Assembly (NCBI GenBank): GCA_002479455.1
Contig: DLNB01000021.1
Coordinates: 1 to 28,135, forward strand
Origin: Acetothermia bacterium UBA7521
GTDB taxonomy: Bacteria > Bipolaricaulota > Bipolaricaulia > Bipolaricaulales > Bipolaricaulaceae
Direction of reading: 5' to 3'
Length of the DNA: 28,135 bases
This document shows, piece after piece, positions 1-6,647 of the stretch (the first letter of the stretch is position 1; each line of letters begins with the position of its first letter). The notes below the pieces were generated by a model. That model worked only from the letters and a program-made list of their open reading frames with translations. It made no database searches and was not told the DNA's origin. Position numbers and translations under genes: made by a program.

Positions 1-23
1 CGGTCGAGGGCCTGAACCTGGGT
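1..23. repeat. 23-bp sequence identical to the last 23 bases of the window (IS630 fragment)
   Basis: These bases are identical to positions 28113-28135. At the right end they lie inside the IS630-type transposase gene and, read on the minus strand, encode TQVQALDR, a segment typical of IS630 transposases just after the first catalytic Asp. At the left end the match stops exactly where the IS3 inverted repeat begins (position 24). The left copy is therefore a stub of an IS630 element joined to the IS3 element, or an assembly overlap. Confidence 0.75.
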
Positions 24-49
24 TGGAGTTGCCCCGGTATCGTGGACAG
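24..49 (+). repeat. IS3 left terminal inverted repeat
   Basis: Begins TGGAGTTGCCCC and ends GTGGACAG. Its reverse complement matches 1362-1387 at 22 of 26 positions, with mismatches at repeat positions 3, 14, 16 and 18. Confidence 0.85.
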
Positions 50-79
50 GTTAGGGCTTAGGAAGAGGAGGGGTAGACG

Positions 80-413
80 ATGCCGAGGACACGACCGCCG
101 TACCCGCCGCAGTTCCGGCCTGTCTGCAGCAGGCAGGCGGCAGATCGTGGAGTTGGTGTGGGCCGGGCGATCGATGCGCGAGGTAGCTCAGGAGTTCGAG
201 CCCTCGTACGCGACGATCCGGGACTGGGTGCGGCAGACCAACCGTGATGAAGGGCTGGACCTGTCGGGGCCGACAACGGACGAGAAGGAGGAACTGCGCC
301 GCCTGAGGCGTGAGAACCGTCAGCTCCGGCTGGAGCGGGAGATCTTGGCAAAAGCCGCGGCCTGGTTCGCTCAGGAGACCGGCTCGGTACCACGGGAGGG
401 TACGAGTTCGTGA
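80..413 (+). pseudogene. IS3 OrfA remnant (frameshifted)
   Basis: OrfA is the DNA-binding subunit of IS3-family transposase. The family-typical start MPRTRPPYPP is read from the ATG at 80. The helix-turn-helix (RRQIVELVWAGRSMREVA) and the zipper-like region EELRRLRRENRQLRLEREIL are in a different frame. A frameshift therefore lies between about 115 and 150, with a few extra codons compared with usual family members. The 3' end reads AKAAAWFA, the normal OrfA ending, and overlaps the OrfB start at 410 by four bases (GTGA). A GGGG stretch lies just before the ATG. Functional product is unlikely unless the frameshift is a base-calling error. Confidence 0.8.
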
Positions 414-1320
414 GCGATCACCAGGCGAGGTACCCCGTGGCCACGATGTGCCGTGTGCGCTTTGGTCTCCCCCAGCGGGTACTACGCGTGGCTGGGCCGC
501 TGGCCGTCGAAACGAGCCCGAGAAGACGTGGAGATCAGCGAGCGGATCGAGGCGATCCACGCCCGCAGCCGGGGGACGTACGGAGCGCCGCGGATCCACG
601 CCGAGCTCAAGGCGGACGGGATCCGGGTGGGTCGCAAGCGGGTGGCGCGGCTGATGCGCGAGGCGGGGCTCACAGGGGTGAGCCGACGTCGGAAGAAGAA
701 GACCACGCAGCGCGACCCGGAGGCGCAGGCCGCACCGGACCTGGTGGAACGGGAGTTCACCTCCCCTGCTGCGGACCGGCTGTGGGTGGCGGACATCACG
801 TACGTGCCTACAGGATCGGGGTTTCTGTACCTGGCGGTGGTGGTGGACGCGTTCAGCCGCAAGGTGGTGGGGTGGGCGATGGAGGCGTATCTGCGGACGG
901 AACTCGTGCTCAAGGCCCTGAATGGCGATCGGGCAACGGCGTCCGCGGGAAGTGATCCATCACTCCGATCACGGGAGCCAGTACACGGCCGTTGCGTTCG
1001 GGAAGCGGTGCCGGGGGGCCGGGATCCGTCCGTCGATGAGATCCGTGGGGGACTGCTACGACAACGCGCTGTGTGAGAGTTTCTTCGCGACCCTGGAGTG
1101 CGAGCTTCGCGATCGCCAGAGGTTCGAAACCCGGGATGAGGGGCGACGCGAGGTGTTTGCGTTCATCGAGGGGAGGTACAACCCCCACCGGCGGCACTCC
1201 GCGTTGGGGTACGAGTCTCCGGCGGTGTACGAACGCAGCTACCACCGAGAAGGGAACGTTGCTGAGGAGAGGGGAGAACCCGTCGGTGTGGGGCCAGTGG
1301 AACACAGGAGGCACGGATGA
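410..1320 (+). pseudogene. IS3 OrfB DDE transposase remnant (two frameshifts)
   Basis: OrfB is the rve-type integrase of IS3 elements. Its sequence runs through three frames. It starts as SDHQARYPVATMCRV from GTG 410, shifts near 453-465 into the frame reading SPSGYYAWLGR, and shifts again near 915-935 into the frame reading HHSDHGSQYT. The catalytic triad can still be recognised: Asp in WVADITYVPT, Asp in HHSDHGSQY, and Glu in the NALCESFFATLECEL segment. The ending HRRHSALGYESP is typical. Three breaks across orfA and orfB argue for real decay more than isolated sequencing error, though raw read depth would decide. Confidence 0.85.
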
Positions 1321-1361
1321 CGATCACGGTCAGGCAGACAGCGTGGGCGTCACGCGGTAGA

Positions 1362-1387
1362 CTGTCCACCAAAGCGGGGCAACTTCA
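1362..1387 (-). repeat. IS3 right terminal inverted repeat
   Basis: Reverse complement begins TGAAGTTGCCCCGC and ends GTGGACAG, pairing with 24-49. The bases that follow (CGC) do not duplicate the left flank. Confidence 0.85.
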
Positions 1388-1412
1388 CGCCTGGCGCACC
1401 AAGACACAGGTT

Positions 1413-1439
1413 TTGACAGGGGGGGCAGCGGCCTACAAT
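1413..1439 (+). promoter_or_regulatory. Sigma70-type promoter for the cysteine-rich protein gene
   Basis: A perfect TTGACA (1413-1418) and TACAAT (1434-1439) are separated by 15 bp, shorter than the usual 17 but with excellent boxes. Transcription would start near 1446, giving a leader of about 24 nt that contains the GGGGGTG ribosome site ahead of ATG 1470. It sits just outside the IS3 right end. Confidence 0.65.
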
Positions 1440-1469
1440 CGGAGTCATCCTTAACAGGGGGTGATCGGG

Positions 1470-1829
1470 ATGTCAAGGTGGATGCAATTGGTAGTGGTGG
1501 CCCTCGCGGCCATAGTGGGACTGGTCCCGGCGTTCGCTCAGGTCTGGCCACCAGAGTGCGGATGGCAGACGTGCTGGGATTGCGGGTACGACTATCTGCC
1601 CTGCGAGCCGGGTGCCTCGCTGTGCTGGATCGGTTGCGCCGCTTTTATGGCGTGGTGCTTGACGCAGCCCTACCCAACGGTCTGTGAGTGCGATTGCAGC
1701 TCCTGCGGCACGTGCCCACAGTGGAGCTGCTTCCCCTATCAGTGTTGGATCTGTGGTGAGCGGCCGATGCGAATCGAGCCACCGGTTGAGTTCGAAGAGG
1801 CTGCTGCCCAATTGCCTTTCCCAACCTAG
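1470..1829 (+). CDS. Secreted cysteine-rich small protein, unknown function
   Basis: This 119-residue protein is not one I recognise. The start at ATG 1470 is preferred over GTG 1461 because GGGGGTG lies at the right spacing before it and the signal peptide then starts cleanly. Residues 1-23 form a Sec signal peptide (hydrophobic LVVVALAAIVGLVPAFA, cleavage after AFA). The mature part of about 96 residues has 15 cysteines, many in CxxC or CxC pairs (CWDC, CECDC, CGTC, CWIC), and many tryptophans and prolines. The last 25 residues are acidic and lack cysteine. An odd cysteine number suggests a dimer-forming or metal-binding residue. It probably folds through disulfides outside the cytoplasm. 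The next gene starts 10 bp downstream, so the two are likely cotranscribed. Confidence 0.75.
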   Translation: MSRWMQLVVVALAAIVGLVPAFAQVWPPECGWQTCWDCGYDYLPCEPGASLCWIGCAAFMAWCLTQPYPTVCECDCSSCGTCPQWSCFPYQCWICGERPMRIEPPVEFEEAAAQLPFPT

Positions 1830-1839
1830 GAGACAGGCG

Positions 1840-2541
1840 ATGAGAGGGTTGCTTCGCATGTTGTTCGCAGTTGCCCTCGGAGGAGCCGCCTTCGGCTGCC
1901 CGCTGGGAGAGGATCTGGCCGAGGGGATGTATTGGACCTACCGGGTTGAAGTGACAGACTACTTCAGTCCGTGGACGGTCTCTACCCACGAGTTCACCCT
2001 GACGATCCAGACAGACCAAAGGGTAGAAGGTTCCCCGTGTCCGGCCTGTCCTGAAGGTCTGTTCCAGGGCTGGTCTCTCGAAGCCACTCTCGACGAACCA
2101 TGGGAGCGGCGTACCGAAACACTCACCTTCTGGCAGGTCGCGCCCGCGGTCTCAATCGCGCGGTGGCCTCTCCCCGTTCTGTTCGTGACGAACCAGGTAC
2201 TCCCCCACCTCGTCCTTGCCGCAGCCACCGTAGGGATTGTCCGGAACCCAGACGGTTCAGCAGTCCAGACGAGGGTGCTCCAGGGGCGGGAGGATGCGCT
2301 TCTCCGAGAGCGGGTGGCACTCACCGTGAACTACGGCCAGGGCACTTCCACGTCGGCCGGGGAGTTCTGGGCAACCTGCCGGGTGGATTACGAAGCTGAA
2401 GGAGGGTCGGGTGAGCACCATGGGACTGCTTGGTGGAGCAGCGAGGTGCAGGGGTGGGTACTTGCCGAAGGCGAAGTGACACACCTCCACTCGGTCATCC
2501 TGCGCTATCGGATCGAGCTCACGGACTGGGGGGGAAGGTAG
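1840..2541 (+). CDS. Putative lipoprotein of unknown function
   Basis: A 233-residue protein with a hydrophobic N-terminus (LLRMLFAVALGGAAFGC) ending in a lipobox-like AFGC, so Cys20 may be lipid-modified. The start at ATG 1840 has AGGAGA 6 bp upstream, and that ribosome site overlaps the stop codon of the upstream cysteine-rich gene, which supports translational pairing. The body is rich in alternating polar and hydrophobic residues with many Thr, Val and Trp, suggesting a beta-rich extracytoplasmic domain. A CPAC motif is near residue 65. I see no known enzymatic motif. Its 3' end overlaps the convergent SAH hydrolase gene by 23 bp. Confidence 0.65.
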   Translation: MRGLLRMLFAVALGGAAFGCPLGEDLAEGMYWTYRVEVTDYFSPWTVSTHEFTLTIQTDQRVEGSPCPACPEGLFQGWSLEATLDEPWERRTETLTFWQVAPAVSIARWPLPVLFVTNQVLPHLVLAAATVGIVRNPDGSAVQTRVLQGREDALLRERVALTVNYGQGTSTSAGEFWATCRVDYEAEGGSGEHHGTAWWSSEVQGWVLAEGEVTHLHSVILRYRIELTDWGGR

Positions 2542-3781
2542 ACCCCCGCCCGCACAGCCCAAGATAGGCCCGCTGCTCCGGGGTGAGCTCGCTGACCCGT
2601 ACCCCGCGGCTTCTGAGGAACCGACGGGCCACCGCGTCGTCCACCTCCGGGGGCACGGGGTAGACACCGGGGACGAGGCCTTTCCCCTCTCGCGCCAGCC
2701 AGCGCAGGGACAAGAGCTGAAGGGCGAACGAGAGGTCCATGATCTCCGCGGGGTGGCCGTCCCCCGCCACAAGGTTCACCAGCCGTCCCTCGGCGAGGAG
2801 GTACACCCGTTGGCCGCTGGGTAGGACGAACTCCTCGATGTGCTCGCGGACGCGCCGGCCTTCGGCCCGCGCTCGCAGGGTGCGGACGTCGATCTCGACG
2901 TCGAAGTGGCCGGCGTTGGCCAGGATCGCCCCGTCCTGGGCCGCCTGGAGGTCTTCGAACGTCACGGCGTCGGTGCAGCCGGTGGCGCTGATCACGAAGT
3001 CAGCAGTGGCGATGGCATCGCGAACAGGGGCTACGGAGAATCCCTCCAGGAGCGCTTCTGCCGCCCGCACGGGGTTCACCTCGGCCACCATCACCACCGC
3101 GCCTAACCCGCGGGCGCGCTGGGCGATCCCGCGGCCGCACCATCCGTACCCGACCACCAGCACCCGCTTCCCGGACACGAGGAGGTTCGTCGATCGCATG
3201 ATCGCATCCCACACCGACTGACCGGTCCCATGGCGGTTATCGAACAGTTGTTTCATCCGCGCGTCGTTCACCGCCACCGCCGGGAACCGCAGCCGCCCCT
3301 CGCGCGCGAACTGCCGAAGCCGCACCAGCCCAGTGGTCGTCTCTTCGCACGCCCCGACCACGTGCGATCCGCGCTCGACCCCCTCTCCATGGAGAAGGGC
3401 GCACAGGTCCCCTCCGTCATCGAGCACGAGGTGGGGCCGGATGGAGAGGACCCGCTCCAAGTAGGTCTCGTACTCGGCGGCGCTCGCTCCATACCGGGCA
3501 TGGGTCGCGACCTCACCCGCCAAGGCCGCCACCACGTCGTCCTTGGCGGAGAGAGGGTTCGAGCTCGCGATGGCCACCTCGGCCCCCAGCTCCTTCAGCG
3601 CCAGTGCGAGCCGCGCTGTCTTCGCCTCGAGGTGGATGCACACGGCGATTCGCAACCCAGCGAACGGACGTTCTGGGCGCAGCTCCGCCTCAAGGGAGGC
3701 CAGGACAGGCATGTGGCACCGGACCCAGGCGATCCTCTCCCGTCCCCGGCGGATCACGTCATGGTCCAAACCGGCGCTCAT
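2519..3781 (-). CDS. ahcY: S-adenosylhomocysteine hydrolase
   Basis: Reversibly splits S-adenosylhomocysteine into adenosine and homocysteine in the cytoplasm, removing the inhibitory product of methyl transfer. The 420-residue length is normal for the family. Visible hallmarks are CIHLEAKTA near the N-terminus, DDGGDL, GACEETTTG, AVND with the following Lys, DNRHGTGQS, and the NAD Rossmann motif GYGWCGRGIAQRARGLGA in the middle. The C-terminal LVNLVAGDGHPAEIMDLSF is also classic. ATG 3781 is chosen over the in-frame GTG at 3787 and longer upstream starts because the EamA gene ends at 3796. It is the last gene of a minus-strand group. Note that the polyamine locus produces methylthioadenosine, which this enzyme does not recycle. 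Confidence 0.95.
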   Translation of the reverse strand: MSAGLDHDVIRRGRERIAWVRCHMPVLASLEAELRPERPFAGLRIAVCIHLEAKTARLALALKELGAEVAIASSNPLSAKDDVVAALAGEVATHARYGASAAEYETYLERVLSIRPHLVLDDGGDLCALLHGEGVERGSHVVGACEETTTGLVRLRQFAREGRLRFPAVAVNDARMKQLFDNRHGTGQSVWDAIMRSTNLLVSGKRVLVVGYGWCGRGIAQRARGLGAVVMVAEVNPVRAAEALLEGFSVAPVRDAIATADFVISATGCTDAVTFEDLQAAQDGAILANAGHFDVEIDVRTLRARAEGRRVREHIEEFVLPSGQRVYLLAEGRLVNLVAGDGHPAEIMDLSFALQLLSLRWLAREGKGLVPGVYPVPPEVDDAVARRFLRSRGVRVSELTPEQRAYLGLCGRGSTFPPSP

Positions 3782-3795
3782 GGGCACATCGTAGC

Positions 3796-4656
3796 TCAGA
3801 GCTTGGCCCCGCGCAGGGCGCGCACGATCCCGAGGAGAACGAGGACGATCCCCGCCCCTTGGACGGCCCCGGGCACCTCGCCGAACACGAGGTACGCCCA
3901 TACTGTGGCCCCCACGGGCTCGCCGAGGATCGCCACCGCCACTGCCGATGCCGGGAACCGCCGCAGGGCCCAGTTCACGCTCGTGTGCCCGAGGAGCTGG
4001 GGGCCGACCGCCATGAGACTGATCCACACCCAGTCACCCCTCGCGGGGAGGAGAACCCCGCCCAGTGTCGCGCCAGCGAGAAGGAGCACCGCTGCGGTCC
4101 CATAGGCTACACCTATGTACGGTAGGAGATCCACGCTCCGCGCCCGTCGGCCCAACAGAAGGTACGCCGACGCTGCCACCGCCCCGAGGAGGGCAAGCGC
4201 ATCGCCGAGGAGGGCCTCTCCCCCCAACGCGAAATCCCCCCACCCAATGAGGAACCCGCCAGCAACGGAGAGACCGATGCCCTGCCACAGGGCCCGCGAC
4301 GGACGCTCTCCAAGAAGGGCAGCGGAGAGAAGCCCAACGAAGATCGGGTTCGTCGTGACGAGGGCCACCGAGCTCGCCACGGTCGTATGGCGCAAGGACT
4401 CGATCCAGAAGATGAAGTGCAGGGCGAGAAACCCGCCTGCCACAAGGGCCATCCGGAGACCCCTGGTCGAGAGGGAGTGCCACTTCAGCCCGATGAACGG
4501 GATGAGGACAGCGACCGAAAGGGTCATCCTCCACGCGGCGACGGTGACCGCCGGAGCTGAGGTGAGCCGGATGAGGATCGCCGCCCACGACAGGAAGACC
4601 ACGCCGGCCCCGAGGCCGAGACCCGCGCGGGAGCTCGACGACGGATTCAGGCGCAC
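3796..4656 (-). CDS. DMT-superfamily EamA transporter
   Basis: A 286-residue inner-membrane protein with about ten hydrophobic helices arranged as two EamA repeats (first repeat ending near FLIGWGDFALGG, second ending with LVLLGIVRALRG). The motifs FWIESLRHTTVASSVALV and LGEPVGATVWAYLVFGE are typical of drug/metabolite or amino-acid exporters in this family. Substrate cannot be deduced. Translation starts at GTG 4656, overlapping the patatin gene end by 10 bp, and the SAH hydrolase starts 14 bp after its stop, so all are likely in one transcript. Confidence 0.88.
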   Translation of the reverse strand: MRLNPSSSSRAGLGLGAGVVFLSWAAILIRLTSAPAVTVAAWRMTLSVAVLIPFIGLKWHSLSTRGLRMALVAGGFLALHFIFWIESLRHTTVASSVALVTTNPIFVGLLSAALLGERPSRALWQGIGLSVAGGFLIGWGDFALGGEALLGDALALLGAVAASAYLLLGRRARSVDLLPYIGVAYGTAAVLLLAGATLGGVLLPARGDWVWISLMAVGPQLLGHTSVNWALRRFPASAVAVAILGEPVGATVWAYLVFGEVPGAVQGAGIVLVLLGIVRALRGAKL

Positions 4657-5426
4657 AGAGCCCGGATTTGAGGAAGGGCAGCCTGCGCCGCCCGGTACCC
4701 CACCTCAGCTCCGATGCCCGCCGACACGTAGGTGGGGGGAGCTTCTTCAAAGTCCGGACGGATCATCACGTCGGGGCAGAGTACGACAGCCTCGAGCTGG
4801 GCGATCCTCTTCTGGAAGATCGTGGCCATCTGGAACAAGACCGCGAACACTGTCACCCGGGACAGGTGTTTCTCGCTCGGGGAGACAAGCACGTCCACCG
4901 CCACCACCACCTCGGCCCCGAGGTCCCTCACCATGTCTACAGGCAAGGGGTGGGCTAACCCACCGTCAATGAGCGTTCGCCCGTCCCTCTCAACAGGGAC
5001 GAACAAACCGGGCACAGAAAGGGAAGCACGGATGGCGTTGGCCAGCTTCCCGGTCCGAATTGCCACCGGCAGTCCGGAGCGCAGGTCGGTCGCCACAGCT
5101 GCAAACGGGATCGGGAGGTCCTCGACCATCCGCTCGCCCACGATCCCCACCAGTGTACGCCGCAACTCCTCACCCGAACTCCATCCTCGCCAGGGAAATG
5201 TGGGCAGCAAGAACCTCGCTGTTTGGCGAAACCCCGTTTCCTCCCACAACCGGCCAATTTCGGTCAGGGATACCCCAGCGGCAAACAGCCCCCCCACGTA
5301 GGAACCAACACTCGTTCCGGCGATCGCCCGAATGGGGATGCCGGCCTCAACGAGAGCCTGCAACACCCCGAGGTGGGCGATCCCCCGCGGCCCCCCGGCG
5401 CTGAGGGCCAGTCCAAGTCGTTTCAT
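4647..5426 (-). CDS. Patatin-like phospholipase (RssA/YchK type)
   Basis: A 259-residue serine hydrolase of the patatin family, expected to hydrolyse acyl esters of lipids. The oxyanion-hole loop SAGGPRGIAHLG lies near residues 9-20, the nucleophile elbow GTSVG near residues 37-41 (Ser39), and the catalytic Asp in LIDGGL near residue 155, completing the Ser-Asp dyad. There is no signal peptide, consistent with a cytoplasmic or membrane-associated protein. The start ATG 5426 has no obvious ribosome site; a strong hairpin (5434-5462) occupies the upstream position. Physiological substrate is unknown. Confidence 0.9.
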   Translation of the reverse strand: MKRLGLALSAGGPRGIAHLGVLQALVEAGIPIRAIAGTSVGSYVGGLFAAGVSLTEIGRLWEETGFRQTARFLLPTFPWRGWSSGEELRRTLVGIVGERMVEDLPIPFAAVATDLRSGLPVAIRTGKLANAIRASLSVPGLFVPVERDGRTLIDGGLAHPLPVDMVRDLGAEVVVAVDVLVSPSEKHLSRVTVFAVLFQMATIFQKRIAQLEAVVLCPDVMIRPDFEEAPPTYVSAGIGAEVGYRAAQAALPQIRALCA

Positions 5427-5433
5427 GGAAATC

Positions 5434-5462
5434 GGGGCGAGCGCGGGCTACCGGCTCGCCCC
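5434..5462 (-). terminator. Strong GC hairpin between ferredoxin and patatin genes
   Basis: A perfect 9-bp inverted repeat (GGGGCGAGC and GCTCGCCCC) with an 11-nt loop. On the minus strand it lies about 10 nt after the ferredoxin stop and is followed by GATTTCC and then the patatin ATG. The U tract is weak, so it may be a partial terminator or attenuator that makes ferredoxin mRNA more abundant than the downstream genes. It may also limit ribosome access to the patatin start. Confidence 0.6.
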
Positions 5463-5471
5463 GTTCTGAAC

Positions 5472-5651
5472 CTAGCTACTGATCGCCCCAACGGGGCACT
5501 GATCCACGGCCTCGCTGACGCAGGAAAGCGACTGGTCGGCCCCCTTGATCACGTGGGCATACCCGTCGTCGCCAACCTCGAACACCTCCGGGCACACTTG
5601 CGCGCACAACCCACACCCGGTACACAAGTCCTGATCAACCTTGACTGCCAT
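5472..5651 (-). CDS. Single-cluster [4Fe-4S] ferredoxin
   Basis: A 59-residue soluble electron carrier. Cluster ligands by family pattern are Cys10, Cys13, Cys16 (DLCTGCGLCAQVCP) and Cys52 (CPVGAI). Cys20 and Cys44 sit where related monocluster ferredoxins form a disulfide. The start ATG 5651 is clear: AAGGAGGTG lies just upstream, the best ribosome site in the window. A longer upstream reading lacks family similarity. It is monocistronic in behaviour, with its own promoter and a hairpin after the stop. It is a plausible partner for the ferredoxin-linked hydrogenase encoded downstream on the opposite strand. Confidence 0.93.
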   Translation of the reverse strand: MAVKVDQDLCTGCGLCAQVCPEVFEVGDDGYAHVIKGADQSLSCVSEAVDQCPVGAISS

Positions 5652-5682
5652 AGACACCTCCTTCCTTCCGTAATGGCCGCGT

Positions 5683-5688
5683 ACTATA
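5683..5688 (-). promoter_or_regulatory. Extended -10 promoter for the ferredoxin gene
   Basis: Minus strand reads TGCTATAGT, an extended -10 (TGn plus TATAGT). The expected start near 5676 leaves about 25 nt of leader including the strong ribosome site. The -35 region is poor, which is usual for extended -10 promoters. Confidence 0.5.
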
Positions 5689-5720
5689 GCACAGGCCTTC
5701 CGGCCCATCCACGAAACCTG

Positions 5721-5749
5721 TTGCCCCATCCGCGCCGCGTCTGTATAGT
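5721..5749 (+). promoter_or_regulatory. Promoter at the head of the 14.6-kb plus-strand gene run
   Basis: TTGCCC (5721-5726) and TATAGT (5744-5749, preceded by TG) are separated by 17 bp. It is the only good promoter I see before the unbroken run of genes ending at 20399, so it may drive the hydrogenase genes as well as the TatT-like gene. Internal promoters cannot be excluded. Confidence 0.55.
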
Positions 5750-5779
5750 ACCGCAAACCCACTGTGGAGGTGGTATGCC

Positions 5780-6628
5780 GTGTCTCGTCTCGGACCATGG
5801 ACCTTGATTGTTTCCGTTGTGTTGGCCGTCTCGTGTTTTGGGCAGACACCAACCGAGCTTACAGCTCAAGCCGACGCCTTGTTCGCCCAGCTGTGGATCA
5901 CCCAGTACACGCTCAGTGATGCGCCCCCGCTTCGGGAGATGCTCGAAGAGGCGATGCAGCTGTACGCACAAGCCCTGATTCAGGATCCAGCGTACGTCCC
6001 GGCTTTGAACATGCTCGCCCGCTGCCACTACACGTTGGCCGATATGTTCCTCCCTGAGAAGGAAAAAGCCGCGATTCACGCCAAGGGTCAGGAGTACGGG
6101 GAGCGAGCGCTGCGAGCCGATCCGGAGTTCGTACGGGTCGAGAAGGAGAACGGTTTTGCCGAGGCGGTGAAGGTCTCCTCGGACATTGCAGCTCTGTTTT
6201 GGACGTACTCAAACTGGGCTCGCAAGGTAGACCTGGGCGGAGCAGTGGGCCTTATCGGCGCGGTGCTCCGTGGCGACGACAAGAAGCTGTTGGCGCTCAT
6301 GGAGCGGTGCCTGGAACTCGATCGCGGGTACATCGCGGGCGGCCCCCTCCGGGCGGTTGCCGGGTACTGGGCGAAGCACCCCCTCAGCAAAGATCCAGTC
6401 AAGGTCCGCACCGCCCTCGAAGAAGCGATCGCCACCTACCCGAACTACCTGGAGAACCAGCTGTTCTACGCAGAGTACTACCTCATCCCAGCCGAGATGT
6501 GGGTCGAGGCGAAGGCCCGGTTGCAGGCGATCATCGATGCCCCTCTGAGTGAAGACGCTCTGGAAGATGGGCACGTGAAGATTCTGGCGCTCGACCTCCT
6601 GAGCCTGGTGGAGGGGAAGCTGCCGTGA
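5780..6628 (+). CDS. TatT-like (TRAP-transporter-associated) TPR protein
   Basis: A 282-residue exported helical-repeat protein. The N-terminus (LIVSVVLAVSCFG) is a signal sequence with a lipobox-like AVSC, so it may be a periplasmic lipoprotein. The rest is a chain of TPR-like helices, with YAQALIQDPAYVPALNMLAR and GYIAGGPLRAVAGYWAKHP matching the TatT family that partners with TRAP transporter components. No TRAP transporter genes are in the window, so the role here is open. The start is GTG 5780 with GGAGGTGG at normal spacing. The ATG at 5775 is out of frame. apgM follows after 19 bp. Confidence 0.72.
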   Translation: MSRLGPWTLIVSVVLAVSCFGQTPTELTAQADALFAQLWITQYTLSDAPPLREMLEEAMQLYAQALIQDPAYVPALNMLARCHYTLADMFLPEKEKAAIHAKGQEYGERALRADPEFVRVEKENGFAEAVKVSSDIAALFWTYSNWARKVDLGGAVGLIGAVLRGDDKKLLALMERCLELDRGYIAGGPLRAVAGYWAKHPLSKDPVKVRTALEEAIATYPNYLENQLFYAEYYLIPAEMWVEAKARLQAIIDAPLSEDALEDGHVKILALDLLSLVEGKLP

Positions 6629-6647
6629 GATCCACCGGACGCTGAGC

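Larger units (their letters stand above)
24..1387 (+). mobile_element. Decayed IS3-family insertion sequence
   Basis: The element is bounded by imperfect 26-bp terminal inverted repeats that match at 22 of 26 positions and start with TG, as in IS3-family ends. Inside are remnants of the usual two-frame arrangement: a helix-turn-helix/leucine-zipper OrfA followed by a DDE integrase OrfB overlapping its stop codon. Both reading frames carry extra frameshifts, so the copy is probably inactive on its own. The 3 bp on either side (GGT left, CGC right) do not match, so there is no target duplication. Either a deletion or rearrangement has occurred at one edge, or the left junction is an assembly product. 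Length about 1.36 kb fits the family. Confidence 0.88.

Noticed and set aside
3782..3795. SAH riboswitch before ahcY.
   Set aside because: Only 14 bases separate it from the upstream gene, too short for such an element.
2519..4027. N-terminal extension of SAH hydrolase (502 residues).
   Set aside because: The extra 82 residues are Arg/Gly/Pro-rich and coincide with the EamA coding region in another frame; the family starts at about ATG 3781.
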